Positions 26,113 to 35,596 of a stretch of DNA of 64,000 nucleotides are shown here, one piece after another. Position 1 is the first letter of the stretch. Each line of letters starts with the position of its first letter. The stretch is from JBGTIS01 sp041745535 (lineage in GTDB: Bacteria; Bacteroidota; Bacteroidia; Cytophagales; Cyclobacteriaceae), in assembly GCA_041745535.1 (NCBI GenBank), contig JBGTIS010000171.1, forward strand, positions 41,927 through 105,926. The letters are read 5' to 3'. The notes under the pieces were generated by a model. It saw nothing but the letters and a program-made list of their open reading frames with translations, had not been told where the DNA came from and ran no database searches. Both the position numbers and the translations under genes were made by a program.

Positions 26113-27366
26113 TTATAATCTCGCATCAACATATTGCCTGTCCAAACATCCTTTCACATCATAAATAACCACACCCTTTTTCCTGATATCATCCCAATTG
26201 AGCTCATTAAACGCATTATGGCCAACTGCCATTACAATACCTTCATAGTTACCTTCCATCTGGTCTACTAAGTCAATACCATATTCGTGTTTTACTTCTT
26301 CTTTACTGGCCATAGGATCATATACAGAAACTTTAATTCCAAAACTTTCCAACTCCTTAATAATATCAGTTACTCGAGTATTTCTAATATCCGGGCAATT
26401 CTCTTTAAAGGTAATTCCCATTACCAATACGTTGGCTTCTTTTATAGGATGCCCTTTTTTTAATAAAAGTTTCACTAATTTATTTGCCACAAAAATACCC
26501 ATATTATCATTAATCCTTCTGCCCGACAGAATTACCTGCGGATGATACCCTAAACTTTCGGCTTTGTAGGTTAAATAATAAGGATCTACTCCGATACAAT
26601 GTCCACCTACCAGCCCGGGCCTGAAAGGCAGGAAATTCCATTTGGTACCCGCTGCTTCCAAAACCTCATGGGTATCGATATCCATTCTTTCAAAGATCAG
26701 GGCCAGTTCATTTACAAAAGCAATATTGATATCGCGTTGCGCGTTTTCTATCACTTTGGCGGCCTCTGCTACTTTAATGGAGGAAGCTTTATGGGTACCT
26801 GCTGTAATAATACTTTTGTACAGCTGATCTACGGTTTCGGCCGTGCCTTCATTGCTACCGCTGGTTACTTTTTTGATACTATGAATGCGATGCGCCTTAT
26901 CGCCCGGATTGATTCTTTCGGGCGAATAACCGCAAAAGAAATCCTGATTATAAACCAGTCCACTCATCTTTTCCAAAACTGGCACACATTCATTTTCCGT
27001 ACAACCCGGATAAACGGTAGATTCGTAAATCACGATATCGCCTTTGGCAATAACTTGCCCTACGGTTTTGCTGGCGCTCAGCAATGGCGTTAAATCGGGT
27101 TTCTTATAATCGTCTACCGGAGTGGGCACCGTAACAATGTAGATATTCGCGTTTTTAATAGATAACGGATTACTGGAAAAAGATAGGTTCTCGGCGCTTT
27201 TCAATTCTTCTGACGATACTTCCAGGGTTTTATCAATGCCATTAGTGAGTTCAGCGATTCTGGTTTGGTTAATATCGAACCCTATTACTTTGTACTTTTT
27301 ACCAAGTTCGACAGCGAGTGGAAGGCCTACATATCCTAAGCCAATAACGGAAATAATCTTTTCCAT
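26113..27366 (-). CDS. UDP-sugar 6-dehydrogenase (UDP-GlcNAc/UDP-GalNAc or UDP-glucose type, TviB-like)
   Basis: A 417-residue nucleotide-sugar dehydrogenase. The N-terminal NAD domain starts ISVIGLGYVGLPLAVELGK. The central helix has KVAEAAKVIENAQRDINIAFVNELA, broken here into its two recognisable halves, and the catalytic cysteine is in GLVGGHCIGVDPYYLT. The C-terminal UDP-binding domain has VLVMGITFKENCPDIRNT. It oxidises C6 of a UDP-sugar to a uronate using two NAD. The overall pattern (VPTPVDDYKKPDLTPL, GGHCIGVDPYYL) is that of the TviB/WbpO-like group, which act on N-acetylhexosamine sugars, so the product may be an N-acetylated uronate rather than glucuronate. It lies between the chain-length gene and the epimerase. 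Confidence 0.9.
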   Translation of the reverse strand: MEKIISVIGLGYVGLPLAVELGKKYKVIGFDINQTRIAELTNGIDKTLEVSSEELKSAENLSFSSNPLSIKNANIYIVTVPTPVDDYKKPDLTPLLSASKTVGQVIAKGDIVIYESTVYPGCTENECVPVLEKMSGLVYNQDFFCGYSPERINPGDKAHRIHSIKKVTSGSNEGTAETVDQLYKSIITAGTHKASSIKVAEAAKVIENAQRDINIAFVNELALIFERMDIDTHEVLEAAGTKWNFLPFRPGLVGGHCIGVDPYYLTYKAESLGYHPQVILSGRRINDNMGIFVANKLVKLLLKKGHPIKEANVLVMGITFKENCPDIRNTRVTDIIKELESFGIKVSVYDPMASKEEVKHEYGIDLVDQMEGNYEGIVMAVGHNAFNELNWDDIRKKGVVIYDVKGCLDRQYVDARL

Positions 27367-27399
27367 AGATCAAAAATTAAGTGTGTGCAAAAAAATTAG

Positions 27400-28563
27400 T
27401 TAACTTAAGAAGTTACTCTTGAAGTATATGTAAAAAACTCTGCCTAAAATAAAGGCAGTCCCGATGATAATGCCTAAAAAAATCGAGCTGATCATAATAA
27501 AGTTTTTGTTAGGTTCACTTTCCTGTAAAGGAACCTGAACGGGCTCTAAGGTGATAAACACGGGAGTTTCTTCCTGCACCTTAATTCTGGCCTGTTCCAG
27601 TTGCTGAGCAAGCCCCTGGTATACATTGGCCGTTAAACTGGATTCAGTTTGCAGTCTTTCCAATTCTGTAGCCGCTCTTGCGGTTACAATGTTGCTGTTT
27701 CGGTCTCTGAACATAGCTAATTTTTCCTGTGCTTTCCGGTACCTGTCGTTGGCTTCGTTGTATTGCTTCTCGGTAAACTCAAGGTTCTGCTGTGCTTTTT
27801 TAACCCTGTATTCGGAGATATAATTGGTAAGATAATCGACGGAAAACTCAGTGATACTGGCGGTAGCATAAGGATCGGGCATTTTGGCAGTTACCTTTAC
27901 AGTACCATCGCTCTGAATTTCTGTTTTAATTCTGCTTCTCAATTCATTAATCACTGATATTTCTCTTCCAGACAGGGTAAGGGGCTGATTTTCGTCGAGA
28001 TTATTAGAGGTGGTGGAATCAGCAAATGCTAATGTTTTTTGTTTAATGGAATTACTTTTCCTGGAGAACAGTTTATTTGGGAGCGACAAAAGCATACCAG
28101 GCAAACCAATGGTATAGGTTTTTACATAAGAGATGAATGGCTTTTCCTTAACCACTGTAAAATAGTCCAGCACAGTAGCTGTGGTATCAAGCGAAGAGAA
28201 ATACAATTCCTGCTTCATAATATGCAGGTAAAATGGGGTACTTTCGGTAATACTGGGATACAGGTTTGTACTTAATGATCCGGAGCCGTTCATACCGCCC
28301 AAATCTAAAAAGCCACCAAACTGCCGAAGTAATCCTGAATTCAAAGAAGTGGTTTTTGGGTCAGATTGTGGCATAAGCGTAGTAGTAGCCTGGTATTCCA
28401 GTGGGCTTAAAAAAGCGTATAAAACACCCAGCACAAATAAAATGGCTGTTGTTATAAACACAATTTTCCGCCGCTGCCAGATACTCTTTGTTACCTCAAC
28501 CAAATCTATTTCATCTTCCTCGAAGGTTCGTTCTTTAGTAGATTTTGGAGATTGCTCTCCCAT
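27400..28563 (-). CDS. Wzz-type polysaccharide co-polymerase / chain-length protein
   Basis: 387 residues from ATG 28561-28563, preceded on the minus strand by a good Shine-Dalgarno (AGGGAG). A TTG start 20 codons upstream (28623) is possible but less likely. The topology is a short acidic cytoplasmic tail (DEIDLVEVTKSIWQRRK), a first membrane helix (IVFITTAILFVLGVLYAFL), a long periplasmic domain with coiled-coil residues about 230-330, and a final helix (FIMISSIFLGIIIGTAFIL). No tyrosine-kinase domain follows, so this is a stand-alone PCP. It works with the Wza-type protein encoded 91 bases upstream to set chain length or form the export channel. Confidence 0.88.
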   Translation of the reverse strand: MGEQSPKSTKERTFEEDEIDLVEVTKSIWQRRKIVFITTAILFVLGVLYAFLSPLEYQATTTLMPQSDPKTTSLNSGLLRQFGGFLDLGGMNGSGSLSTNLYPSITESTPFYLHIMKQELYFSSLDTTATVLDYFTVVKEKPFISYVKTYTIGLPGMLLSLPNKLFSRKSNSIKQKTLAFADSTTSNNLDENQPLTLSGREISVINELRSRIKTEIQSDGTVKVTAKMPDPYATASITEFSVDYLTNYISEYRVKKAQQNLEFTEKQYNEANDRYRKAQEKLAMFRDRNSNIVTARAATELERLQTESSLTANVYQGLAQQLEQARIKVQEETPVFITLEPVQVPLQESEPNKNFIMISSIFLGIIIGTAFILGRVFYIYFKSNFLS

Positions 28564-28654
28564 TACTTCTCCCTGAGGTTGATCGAAATATCTCTTTTCT
28601 TCTGCTTTTTCTTTAGTTCTCAAGTACTGATATTTTAAGTTAATAAAACCTGGG

Positions 28655-31180
28655 TTATGGTAACCTACTTATTATGCTTATTGCAGATACAACTGAAAAC
28701 CCAATACTAGCCAAGCCTGTTCCAATAGCTATCCATGCTTGTGGACTTAAACCTGGCCTTTCTGGTTGTAATGGAACAATAATTTCCGCTCCCGGTTTAA
28801 CTTTTGGGTAATTATTAAAAAACAAGATCCTTTTAGTCCGATCTACCGATCCATTCGCATATACAATATACGATCTTTTTTTGTCTGCTTCTTTAGTAAA
28901 TCCACCGGCTTGAGAAATATAGTCTAAAAAATTATTAGAATTCTCGTATCTGGCAGAAACAGGATATAGAAGTTCGCCGGATATCTTTACCGTTTGTAGT
29001 TCTTTAGGAATTTTTAAAGTGTCGCCAGGCTGGAGGGTAATATCGTATTTAGACTTTGGGTTTTGCAGAATTCTCTTTAAATCAATGCCAATGGTCTCAG
29101 TTTCCGGCTCCACTCTTTTCCGAAGCCGCACCCTGGGGTTGTTGTTAATTTGAGGTACAGAATAACTCTGCTGCAATAAACTGTAAGAAGAATCTGATGA
29201 AACACCTTCCTGCTCAATAATTCGCTCAAGAAAATCAGGGTTGAGCCGAACCAGCTTTGCGCCTTCGGTATAAGCGTATGGCGTAAGGCCACCTGCACGC
29301 TCAATTAAATCAGAAATTCGCTCATCCTTATTTTTGATAACATATTCGCCCGGAAAATTTATTTCACCTTTTATAGAAGCGGCACCCTGTTTCTCATAAG
29401 CAGGCGACTTCCTAATATAAATCTGATCAAATGGCTGTAAAACAAATTTAGAATCTTCCGGACTTAACGCTAAAGTTTCATTTACTGAAAACTGATGAAT
29501 TTCAGCGGTTTTAAAACTCTCTACTGTACCGTTATTATCTTTAATCCGGCGCGCTACTTCTATTCTGGAACGTGAAGCCGATTCTTTAAACCCACCCGCG
29601 AGCGTAATAACATCCTCGAGGGTCATGTTTTCGATATATGGAAACTCGCCGGTAGTTTGTACCTCTCCTTTGATTCTTACATGGTACTCTTCCTTTAAAT
29701 CAAAAATAGAGAGTACACGTACTACATCTTCTCTCTTGAGCATTACATCCGGATTGGTGCCGTTTAGCACTTTCTGAAGGTTGACCGCTACCGCCTCAGT
29801 AGTCAGATTGGGCTGTTTTCTAAAGATGAGTGCCCGATCAAGGAAGGCGTCTTCCGTTAATCCTTCTGCCTTTTCAATTAAAGAGCCTATGGTGAGGCTG
29901 TCGGTAAGCTCATAGGTACCACTTCTGAAAACCGCTCCTAAAATTTCTACCCGGTTTATATATCGGTCAAGAATTGAATCAATTTCAATTACGTCACCAT
30001 TCTTTAAGGTAAATTCGTTTATCTGTTTTTCTCCTACATCTTCAATCCTTTTTTCACGAGACGTTTTCCGGGTTACTTTAAGGCGATGGGTATAGGCCTG
30101 GTCGGTATAACCACCACTAAATTTAATGGCATTGGCTACGGTTTCGTTATCCAGTACTTCATAATACCCGGGCCGCTTCACCTGCCCCATGGTTTCTACC
30201 CGTTTTTGAAAGGGTCCTACCCAAATCACATCCTGGTCCTGTAAACGGATATTTTCTCCCTGGTCTCCGTTCATGAGAAAATCGTATACATCCAATTTGC
30301 TGATAATTTTGTTGTTTCTTCGTACCAGTATATTTCTAAAAGAGCCATTTACTGTAGGCCCTCCTGACAAATACAAAGCATTGAAAACCGTAGCCAGCGA
30401 AGTAAGCGTATACGTACCGGGCCTTCTTACTTCTCCAACCAGCGTAACTTTGATGCTGCGAATATCTCCCAGGCTTACACTGGCAAAGGTATTGGGTGGA
30501 TTTCCCTCATAAGATTTCAAACCCACATAAATTTTTGTAAGTCGATTTATAATTTTCTTGGAAGCTTCATCAATGGTTAGTCCACTTACATAAATAGGTC
30601 CCAGATTTCTGATTTGTACAGTACCATCGCGGCTTACCTGTAGCGGATAATTGGCTTCTGAAGCTCCCCAGATATCTACTACCAATTCGTCGCCCGGGCC
30701 TAGCTGGTAGTCGCCAGGTGTGGCAATGCTTAAGCTGGGCTCAAAAGTAAGCTCATCGTTGTTAAACAGGGTATAGCCAAATATTTTTTTCTCTTCCTCG
30801 GTAAATTCCTTTTCATCAAAAGAGCGTTGCGTTTGTCCTAATGAATCTGTCAGTTGCCCATTCAGGCTATCATTTTCTAAAGATGAAGACCGCTTTCCAC
30901 CTGTTTGCATTTCCATCCGCAGCATGGTTAATCTGCTCCTCAGTTTTGAAGCTTCAACCCGGGGCATGCCCCTTACAATAGCCATCGATTCAATTTGCTC
31001 ATCGGTATACCCCTCCTCATTGGCCCTTATAATGTATTGTTTGAGTTGATCGTCAGTAATCTGATCAGCTTGCACATTACTGAGGTTTTGCTGCAAGAGA
31101 CTGTTATTGCTTTGCGCAACTATGGTATGAGTCCCTAAAAGTGAAGAAAATATGAAGATGAGTAATACCCTAATTAACAT
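28655..31180 (-). CDS. wza: Outer-membrane polysaccharide export protein (Wza/OPX family) with multiple SLBB domains
   Basis: An 841-residue protein. A signal peptide (LLIFIFSSLLGTHTIVAQ) is followed by a low-complexity stretch and, near residue 150, the Poly_export domain with PGDYQLGPGDELVVDIWG and VSRDGTVQIRNLGPIYVSG. Then come several SLBB-type repeats (residues about 235-760), each with a V-x-G-x-V/E-x-x-P-G-x-Y core: VTLVGEVRRPGTY, VETMGQVKRPGYY, VEILGAVFRSGTY, RIKGEVQTTGEF and SIKGEINFPGEY. The C-terminus ends with a membrane helix (AWIAIGTGLASIGFSVVSA). It is larger than E. coli Wza, as is usual in Bacteroidota. It is the first gene of the locus, behind a good promoter. Confidence 0.93.
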   Translation of the reverse strand: MLIRVLLIFIFSSLLGTHTIVAQSNNSLLQQNLSNVQADQITDDQLKQYIIRANEEGYTDEQIESMAIVRGMPRVEASKLRSRLTMLRMEMQTGGKRSSSLENDSLNGQLTDSLGQTQRSFDEKEFTEEEKKIFGYTLFNNDELTFEPSLSIATPGDYQLGPGDELVVDIWGASEANYPLQVSRDGTVQIRNLGPIYVSGLTIDEASKKIINRLTKIYVGLKSYEGNPPNTFASVSLGDIRSIKVTLVGEVRRPGTYTLTSLATVFNALYLSGGPTVNGSFRNILVRRNNKIISKLDVYDFLMNGDQGENIRLQDQDVIWVGPFQKRVETMGQVKRPGYYEVLDNETVANAIKFSGGYTDQAYTHRLKVTRKTSREKRIEDVGEKQINEFTLKNGDVIEIDSILDRYINRVEILGAVFRSGTYELTDSLTIGSLIEKAEGLTEDAFLDRALIFRKQPNLTTEAVAVNLQKVLNGTNPDVMLKREDVVRVLSIFDLKEEYHVRIKGEVQTTGEFPYIENMTLEDVITLAGGFKESASRSRIEVARRIKDNNGTVESFKTAEIHQFSVNETLALSPEDSKFVLQPFDQIYIRKSPAYEKQGAASIKGEINFPGEYVIKNKDERISDLIERAGGLTPYAYTEGAKLVRLNPDFLERIIEQEGVSSDSSYSLLQQSYSVPQINNNPRVRLRKRVEPETETIGIDLKRILQNPKSKYDITLQPGDTLKIPKELQTVKISGELLYPVSARYENSNNFLDYISQAGGFTKEADKKRSYIVYANGSVDRTKRILFFNNYPKVKPGAEIIVPLQPERPGLSPQAWIAIGTGLASIGFSVVSAISIISRLP

Positions 31181-31733
31181 AACTTATGCGAAACAAGAAA
31201 AAGTTGCGTATTATAAATTGGCTTCAAAGCTATAAATTATGTATATATCTAACAAACTGATTATCATCTACTATTATTGCCGTTGTTCGGAATAGTATAG
31301 AATTGATTATTGGTCAGTTCTCAAAGGTTATACCATAATAATTAACTTTAAGAATTAATTTCAAAATCACATAAAACATTAACCTTTACTCTGTTTGCTA
31401 GTCGCTAATTAAAATCGCGATCAGATTTTCCATATTTGTTAACCTAACGCATCATTTCATGTAAGGGCTTTATCCGGATATAATTTAAGAATAAAACATT
31501 TTTCATTAACGCCCCCGCGATAAAATATTTGGCTGTGATTGACCAGAGAAAATTAATTACTTTTAAGATAAAAGAAAATAATGAAAGCGTTATTTACAAA
31601 TTATTAACATAAATATCAGTAACAGGAGCTTTTTTACGTTGTTATCAAATAAATTTTAAATTAAAACTACCTGATAAGTCTGTAATTATACAATCATCTG
31701 CTTTTTTTGCAGACATATTCACAATTTTATTTT
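31181..31733. other. Divergent intergenic region between the polysaccharide locus and polA
   Basis: About 550 AT-rich bases. On the minus strand it carries the promoter candidate for the polysaccharide locus (31225-31256). On the plus strand I found no site matching the Bacteroidota consensus well. No coding frame or strong hairpin is seen. Its length leaves room for regulator binding. Confidence 0.5.
31225..31256 (-). promoter_or_regulatory. Bacteroidota-type promoter of the polysaccharide locus
   Basis: Read on the minus strand, TTTG (31256 to 31253) is followed after exactly 20 bases by TAGCTTTG (31232 to 31225). This matches the phylum's primary sigma consensus, TTTG, 17-23 bases, TAnnTTTG. 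A start of transcription around 31218 would leave a leader of about 38 bases before the wza ATG. It is the best promoter match I found in the window. Confidence 0.65.
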
Positions 31734-34514
31734 ATGACCAACACTGATAAAAACCTCTTTCTGCTCGATGCCATGGCGCTAATTTACCGGGCACATTTCG
31801 CGTTTAGTAAAAACCCCCGGATCAATTCCAAGGGAATGAACACGGGCGCTGTACTGGGCTTTACCAATGCGGTAGTAGATGTACTAAACCGCGAAAAACC
31901 CAGCCACATGGCAGTTGCCTACGATACCTCTGAACCTACATTCCGGCATCATCGTTTTCCACAATACAAAGCCAACCGCGATAAACAACCTGAAGATATT
32001 CAGATCGCGATTCCTATTACCAAAAATATTCTTCGTGCCTTTAACATTCCTGTACTGGAGCTCGATGGTTTTGAAGCAGACGATGTAATTGGTACCATTG
32101 CCAAGAAAGCCGCACGGACAGGTTATACGGTGTATATGATGACACCCGACAAAGATTATGGTCAACTGGTAGAAGATTGTATCTTTCTGTATAAACCTGC
32201 CTACATGGGCAATGCCATTGATATTTTGGGCGTAAAAGAGGTCACGGAAAAGTTTAACATCACCCATGTGGACCAGGTTCGTGATATGCTGGGATTACAG
32301 GGCGATGCGGTAGACAATATTCCTGGGATTCCGGGCATTGGTGCTAAAACAGCCTCTAAACTACTAAAAGAATTTGGTTCTGTAGAAGCTATTGTTGAAA
32401 ATGCCGACAGGCTAAAGGGCAAGCAAAAAGAACTGGTTAAAGAATTCGGGCAACAAGGTATTTTGTCGAAAGAACTGGCTACCATCAAAATAGATGTGCC
32501 GGTTGATTTTAATGAGGATGAGTTGCTATGCGATGGAGCGGATAAGGATAAACTGAAAGAGATTTTTCTGGAACTGGAATTCCGGTCGCTTTCCAAACGG
32601 GTGCTGGGCGAAGAGCTTCAGACACCAACCACTACCGGTCAGTTGGGAATTTTTGATAGCACCAAAGAAGACCAGAAACAGGAAATGCCGGTGGGAAACA
32701 GAAAAGATATTACCACTGTAAAGCACAACTACCAGTTGGTAGATACACCTGAAAAAAGAAGAAAACTGATAGAACTGCTCGAAAAGCAGCCTCTTTTTTG
32801 TTTTGACACCGAAACCGATAGCCTGGATGCCCTTCATGCCCAATTAGTGGGATATGCTTTTTCTGTGAAGCCTGCTGAAGCGTATTATGTATCGCTGCCG
32901 GAAAATCCGGACGAAAACCATAAAATCGCCCTGGAATTTAAGAACATACTGGAAAATAAAGAGTCCGTAAAAGTAGGTCAGAACCTGAAATACGACATAA
33001 TGGTACTAAAAAAATATGGGATTGAAGTAGCGCCTCCCTATTTTGATACCATGCTTGCCCATTATTTGATAGATCCGGAAACGCGCCACAATATGGATGT
33101 GATGGCCGAAAACTACCTGAATTATCAGCCGGTTTCTATTACTAGTTTAATCGGAAAAAAAGGTAGTAGCCAGGGCAACATGCGTGACGTACCAGTAGAG
33201 CAGGTCGCGGAATACGCGGGCGAAGATGCTGACATTACCCTGCAACTAAAGAATATTTTTGCCCCTGACTTAACCAAACTTCAGTTAGATAAGTTGTATT
33301 ATGAAGTAGAGGTACCCCTGATTCAGGTGCTGGCTTCTATGGAGTACGAAGGTGTAAAAATAGATAAGGCCTCTCTGAAAGAAATATCTCAGGAACTTTC
33401 GGTAGACATTAAGGAGCTCGAAAAAGAGATTTATGAAGTAGCAGGCGAACAGTTCAACATTGCCTCGCCGAAGCAACTCGGAGAAATTATGTTCGACAAA
33501 CTCAAACTTATTGATAATCCTAAGCTTACCAAAACCGGTCAGTACGCTACCGGAGAAGAAGTGCTATCACGCCTGGCGGAAGAGCACCTGATTGCCAAAA
33601 AAATTCTGAACATCAGAGAATTACAGAAACTGAAAAGCACCTATGTGGATGCACTGCCCAAACTGATCAGCCAATACGATGGCCGGATTCATACTTCCTA
33701 TAATCAGGCAGTTACTTCTACCGGTCGGCTAAGTTCTACCAACCCCAACCTGCAAAATATCCCGATCAAAACTGAAAAGGGACGCGAAGTGCGCAAAGCT
33801 TTTGTGCCGCGTGACGAAAATCATATACTAATGGCTGCCGATTATTCGCAGGTTGAATTGCGCGTTATGGCTGCCTTTTCTCAGGATGAAAGCATGATAG
33901 ATGCCTTCAAAAATGGCCGGGATATTCATGCTACCACGGCCAGCAAAATTTTTAAAGTCCCGCTTGAAGAAGTGCAGGCCGATATGCGCAGAAAAGCCAA
34001 AACTGCTAATTTTGGTATTATTTATGGCGTATCCTCCTTCGGGCTGGCCCAGCAACTCAGCATTTCCCGCAGCGAAGCATCCGAGATTATCAAAGCTTAT
34101 TTTCAGGAATTTCCGGCAGTGAAAGAATATATGGATCGGGTAATTAGGGAAGCTCGGGAAAAAGAATATGTAGAAACCATATTGGGCCGAAGAAGATACC
34201 TGCGCGACATTAACTCTCGCAACAATACGCTGCGTGGATATGCGGAACGCAATGCCATCAATGCTCCTATTCAGGGAACGGCCGCTGATATTATCAAGGT
34301 AGCCATGGTAAATATATTTGAATGGCTTCAACTGGAAAATATGCGTTCTAAAATGATTTTGCAGGTACACGACGAACTTATTTTCGATGTGCATAAAGAA
34401 GAACAGGAAGCAGTAAAAGCCAAAGTGGAAGAGCTGATGAAAAATGCCATTCCACTATCGGTGCCGATGGAGGTAAGTGCCGGATTTGGTAACAACTGGC
34501 TGGAAGCACATTAA
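31734..34514 (+). CDS. polA: DNA polymerase I
   Basis: 926 residues from the first ATG (31734); a TTG nine codons upstream is less likely. There are three domains. The 5'-3' exonuclease (about 1-290) has LFLLDAMALIYRAHFAF and LDGFEADDVIGTIA. The 3'-5' proofreading domain (about 330-520) keeps its acidic residues in CFDTETDSLD, VGQNLKYDIMVL and YAGEDADITLQL. The polymerase (about 540-926) has motif A MAADYSQVELRVMA, motif B RRKAKTANFGIIYG and motif C LQVHDELIFDV. The proofreading site appears intact, unlike in some thermophile enzymes. It repairs DNA and removes RNA primers. It is monocistronic, divergent from the polysaccharide locus. Confidence 0.97.
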   Translation: MTNTDKNLFLLDAMALIYRAHFAFSKNPRINSKGMNTGAVLGFTNAVVDVLNREKPSHMAVAYDTSEPTFRHHRFPQYKANRDKQPEDIQIAIPITKNILRAFNIPVLELDGFEADDVIGTIAKKAARTGYTVYMMTPDKDYGQLVEDCIFLYKPAYMGNAIDILGVKEVTEKFNITHVDQVRDMLGLQGDAVDNIPGIPGIGAKTASKLLKEFGSVEAIVENADRLKGKQKELVKEFGQQGILSKELATIKIDVPVDFNEDELLCDGADKDKLKEIFLELEFRSLSKRVLGEELQTPTTTGQLGIFDSTKEDQKQEMPVGNRKDITTVKHNYQLVDTPEKRRKLIELLEKQPLFCFDTETDSLDALHAQLVGYAFSVKPAEAYYVSLPENPDENHKIALEFKNILENKESVKVGQNLKYDIMVLKKYGIEVAPPYFDTMLAHYLIDPETRHNMDVMAENYLNYQPVSITSLIGKKGSSQGNMRDVPVEQVAEYAGEDADITLQLKNIFAPDLTKLQLDKLYYEVEVPLIQVLASMEYEGVKIDKASLKEISQELSVDIKELEKEIYEVAGEQFNIASPKQLGEIMFDKLKLIDNPKLTKTGQYATGEEVLSRLAEEHLIAKKILNIRELQKLKSTYVDALPKLISQYDGRIHTSYNQAVTSTGRLSSTNPNLQNIPIKTEKGREVRKAFVPRDENHILMAADYSQVELRVMAAFSQDESMIDAFKNGRDIHATTASKIFKVPLEEVQADMRRKAKTANFGIIYGVSSFGLAQQLSISRSEASEIIKAYFQEFPAVKEYMDRVIREAREKEYVETILGRRRYLRDINSRNNTLRGYAERNAINAPIQGTAADIIKVAMVNIFEWLQLENMRSKMILQVHDELIFDVHKEEQEAVKAKVEELMKNAIPLSVPMEVSAGFGNNWLEAH

Positions 34515-34645
34515 ATAAATATTTTATTTGTTTTAAATAAACAATTTCTGAATTTTAAGTTTTAGTTTCTAATGAAACTACCGGAAAACTTTTTACAAGG
34601 TGCTCTGGTTCAAATATCCTCAATCTAAAAACCATAACTGCACCT

Positions 34646-35596
34646 ATGAATGAATTAATGCTTTCACACGTAAAAGAAGCAGCGGAAAGAATAGAATCGC
34701 TGGTTCATAAAACACCGGTATTTACCAGTGAAAGTATTAATGAAATTAGTGGCGCCGAAATATTTTTCAAATGTGAAAATTTTCAGAAATCGGGCTCCTT
34801 TAAAATGCGTGGTGCCGCCAATGCCATTTTATCCCTGTCAAAAAAAGAAAGGGAAAAAGGCGTAGCCACACATTCGTCGGGCAATCATGCACAGGCAGTA
34901 GCCCGGGCAGCTCAATCAGTAGGAACCAATGCGTACATAGTAATGCCCAATACTGCTCCGGGAGTTAAGAAACGGGGCGTACTGAGTTATGGCGCCCGCA
35001 TCACCATGTGCCAGCCTACTCAAAAAGCCAGGGAAGAAACGCTGAAAGAAGTGGTAGCCGAAACAGGAGCCGCATTTATTCACCCTTACGACGATTACCG
35101 TGTAATTGCCGGACAGGGTACTTCAGCGCTGGAATTTTTGAATGAAGTTAAAGATTTGGATGTAATAATGGCACCGGTTGGCGGTGGCGGCATGATCAGC
35201 GGTACGGCCATTGTAACGAATGCCCTGTCGCCCCATACTAAAATTATTGCCTGTGAACCTGAAGGCGCGGATGATGCCTATCGCTCATTGCAAAAAGGAA
35301 AAATAGTACCACCACCCGAGAATCCAAAAACTATTGCTGACGGACTGCTGACTTCGTTGGGCGACAAAACATTTGCTATTATTCAGCAATATGTAGATGA
35401 AATTTTAACTGTTTCTGACGAAGAAATTATAGAAGCCATGCGCCTTACCTGGGAGCGGATGAAGATTATTATTGAGCCTTCCTGCGCGGTTCCACTGGCG
35501 GCTTTGCTGAAACACAAAGAAAGATTTGAAGGAAAACGCATTGGTATTATCATTACTGGTGGAAATGTGGACCTTAAAAAGCTTCCATTTACGTAA
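34646..35596 (+). CDS. PLP-dependent threonine/serine dehydratase
   Basis: A 316-residue fold-type II PLP enzyme. FFKCENFQKSGSFKMRGAAN holds the PLP-binding lysine (SFKMRG), SSGNHAQAVA is the substrate loop and VGGGGMISG the phosphate-binding glycine loop. Near the end come IEPSCAVPLAAL and IIITGGNVDL. It deaminates threonine or serine to the 2-oxo acid and ammonia, or racemises serine. It lacks the C-terminal ACT-like regulatory domain of biosynthetic IlvA, so it resembles the catabolic or serine-racemase branch. It is a single gene 131 bases after polA. The exact reaction is not certain. Confidence 0.88.
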   Translation: MNELMLSHVKEAAERIESLVHKTPVFTSESINEISGAEIFFKCENFQKSGSFKMRGAANAILSLSKKEREKGVATHSSGNHAQAVARAAQSVGTNAYIVMPNTAPGVKKRGVLSYGARITMCQPTQKAREETLKEVVAETGAAFIHPYDDYRVIAGQGTSALEFLNEVKDLDVIMAPVGGGGMISGTAIVTNALSPHTKIIACEPEGADDAYRSLQKGKIVPPPENPKTIADGLLTSLGDKTFAIIQQYVDEILTVSDEEIIEAMRLTWERMKIIIEPSCAVPLAALLKHKERFEGKRIGIIITGGNVDLKKLPFT

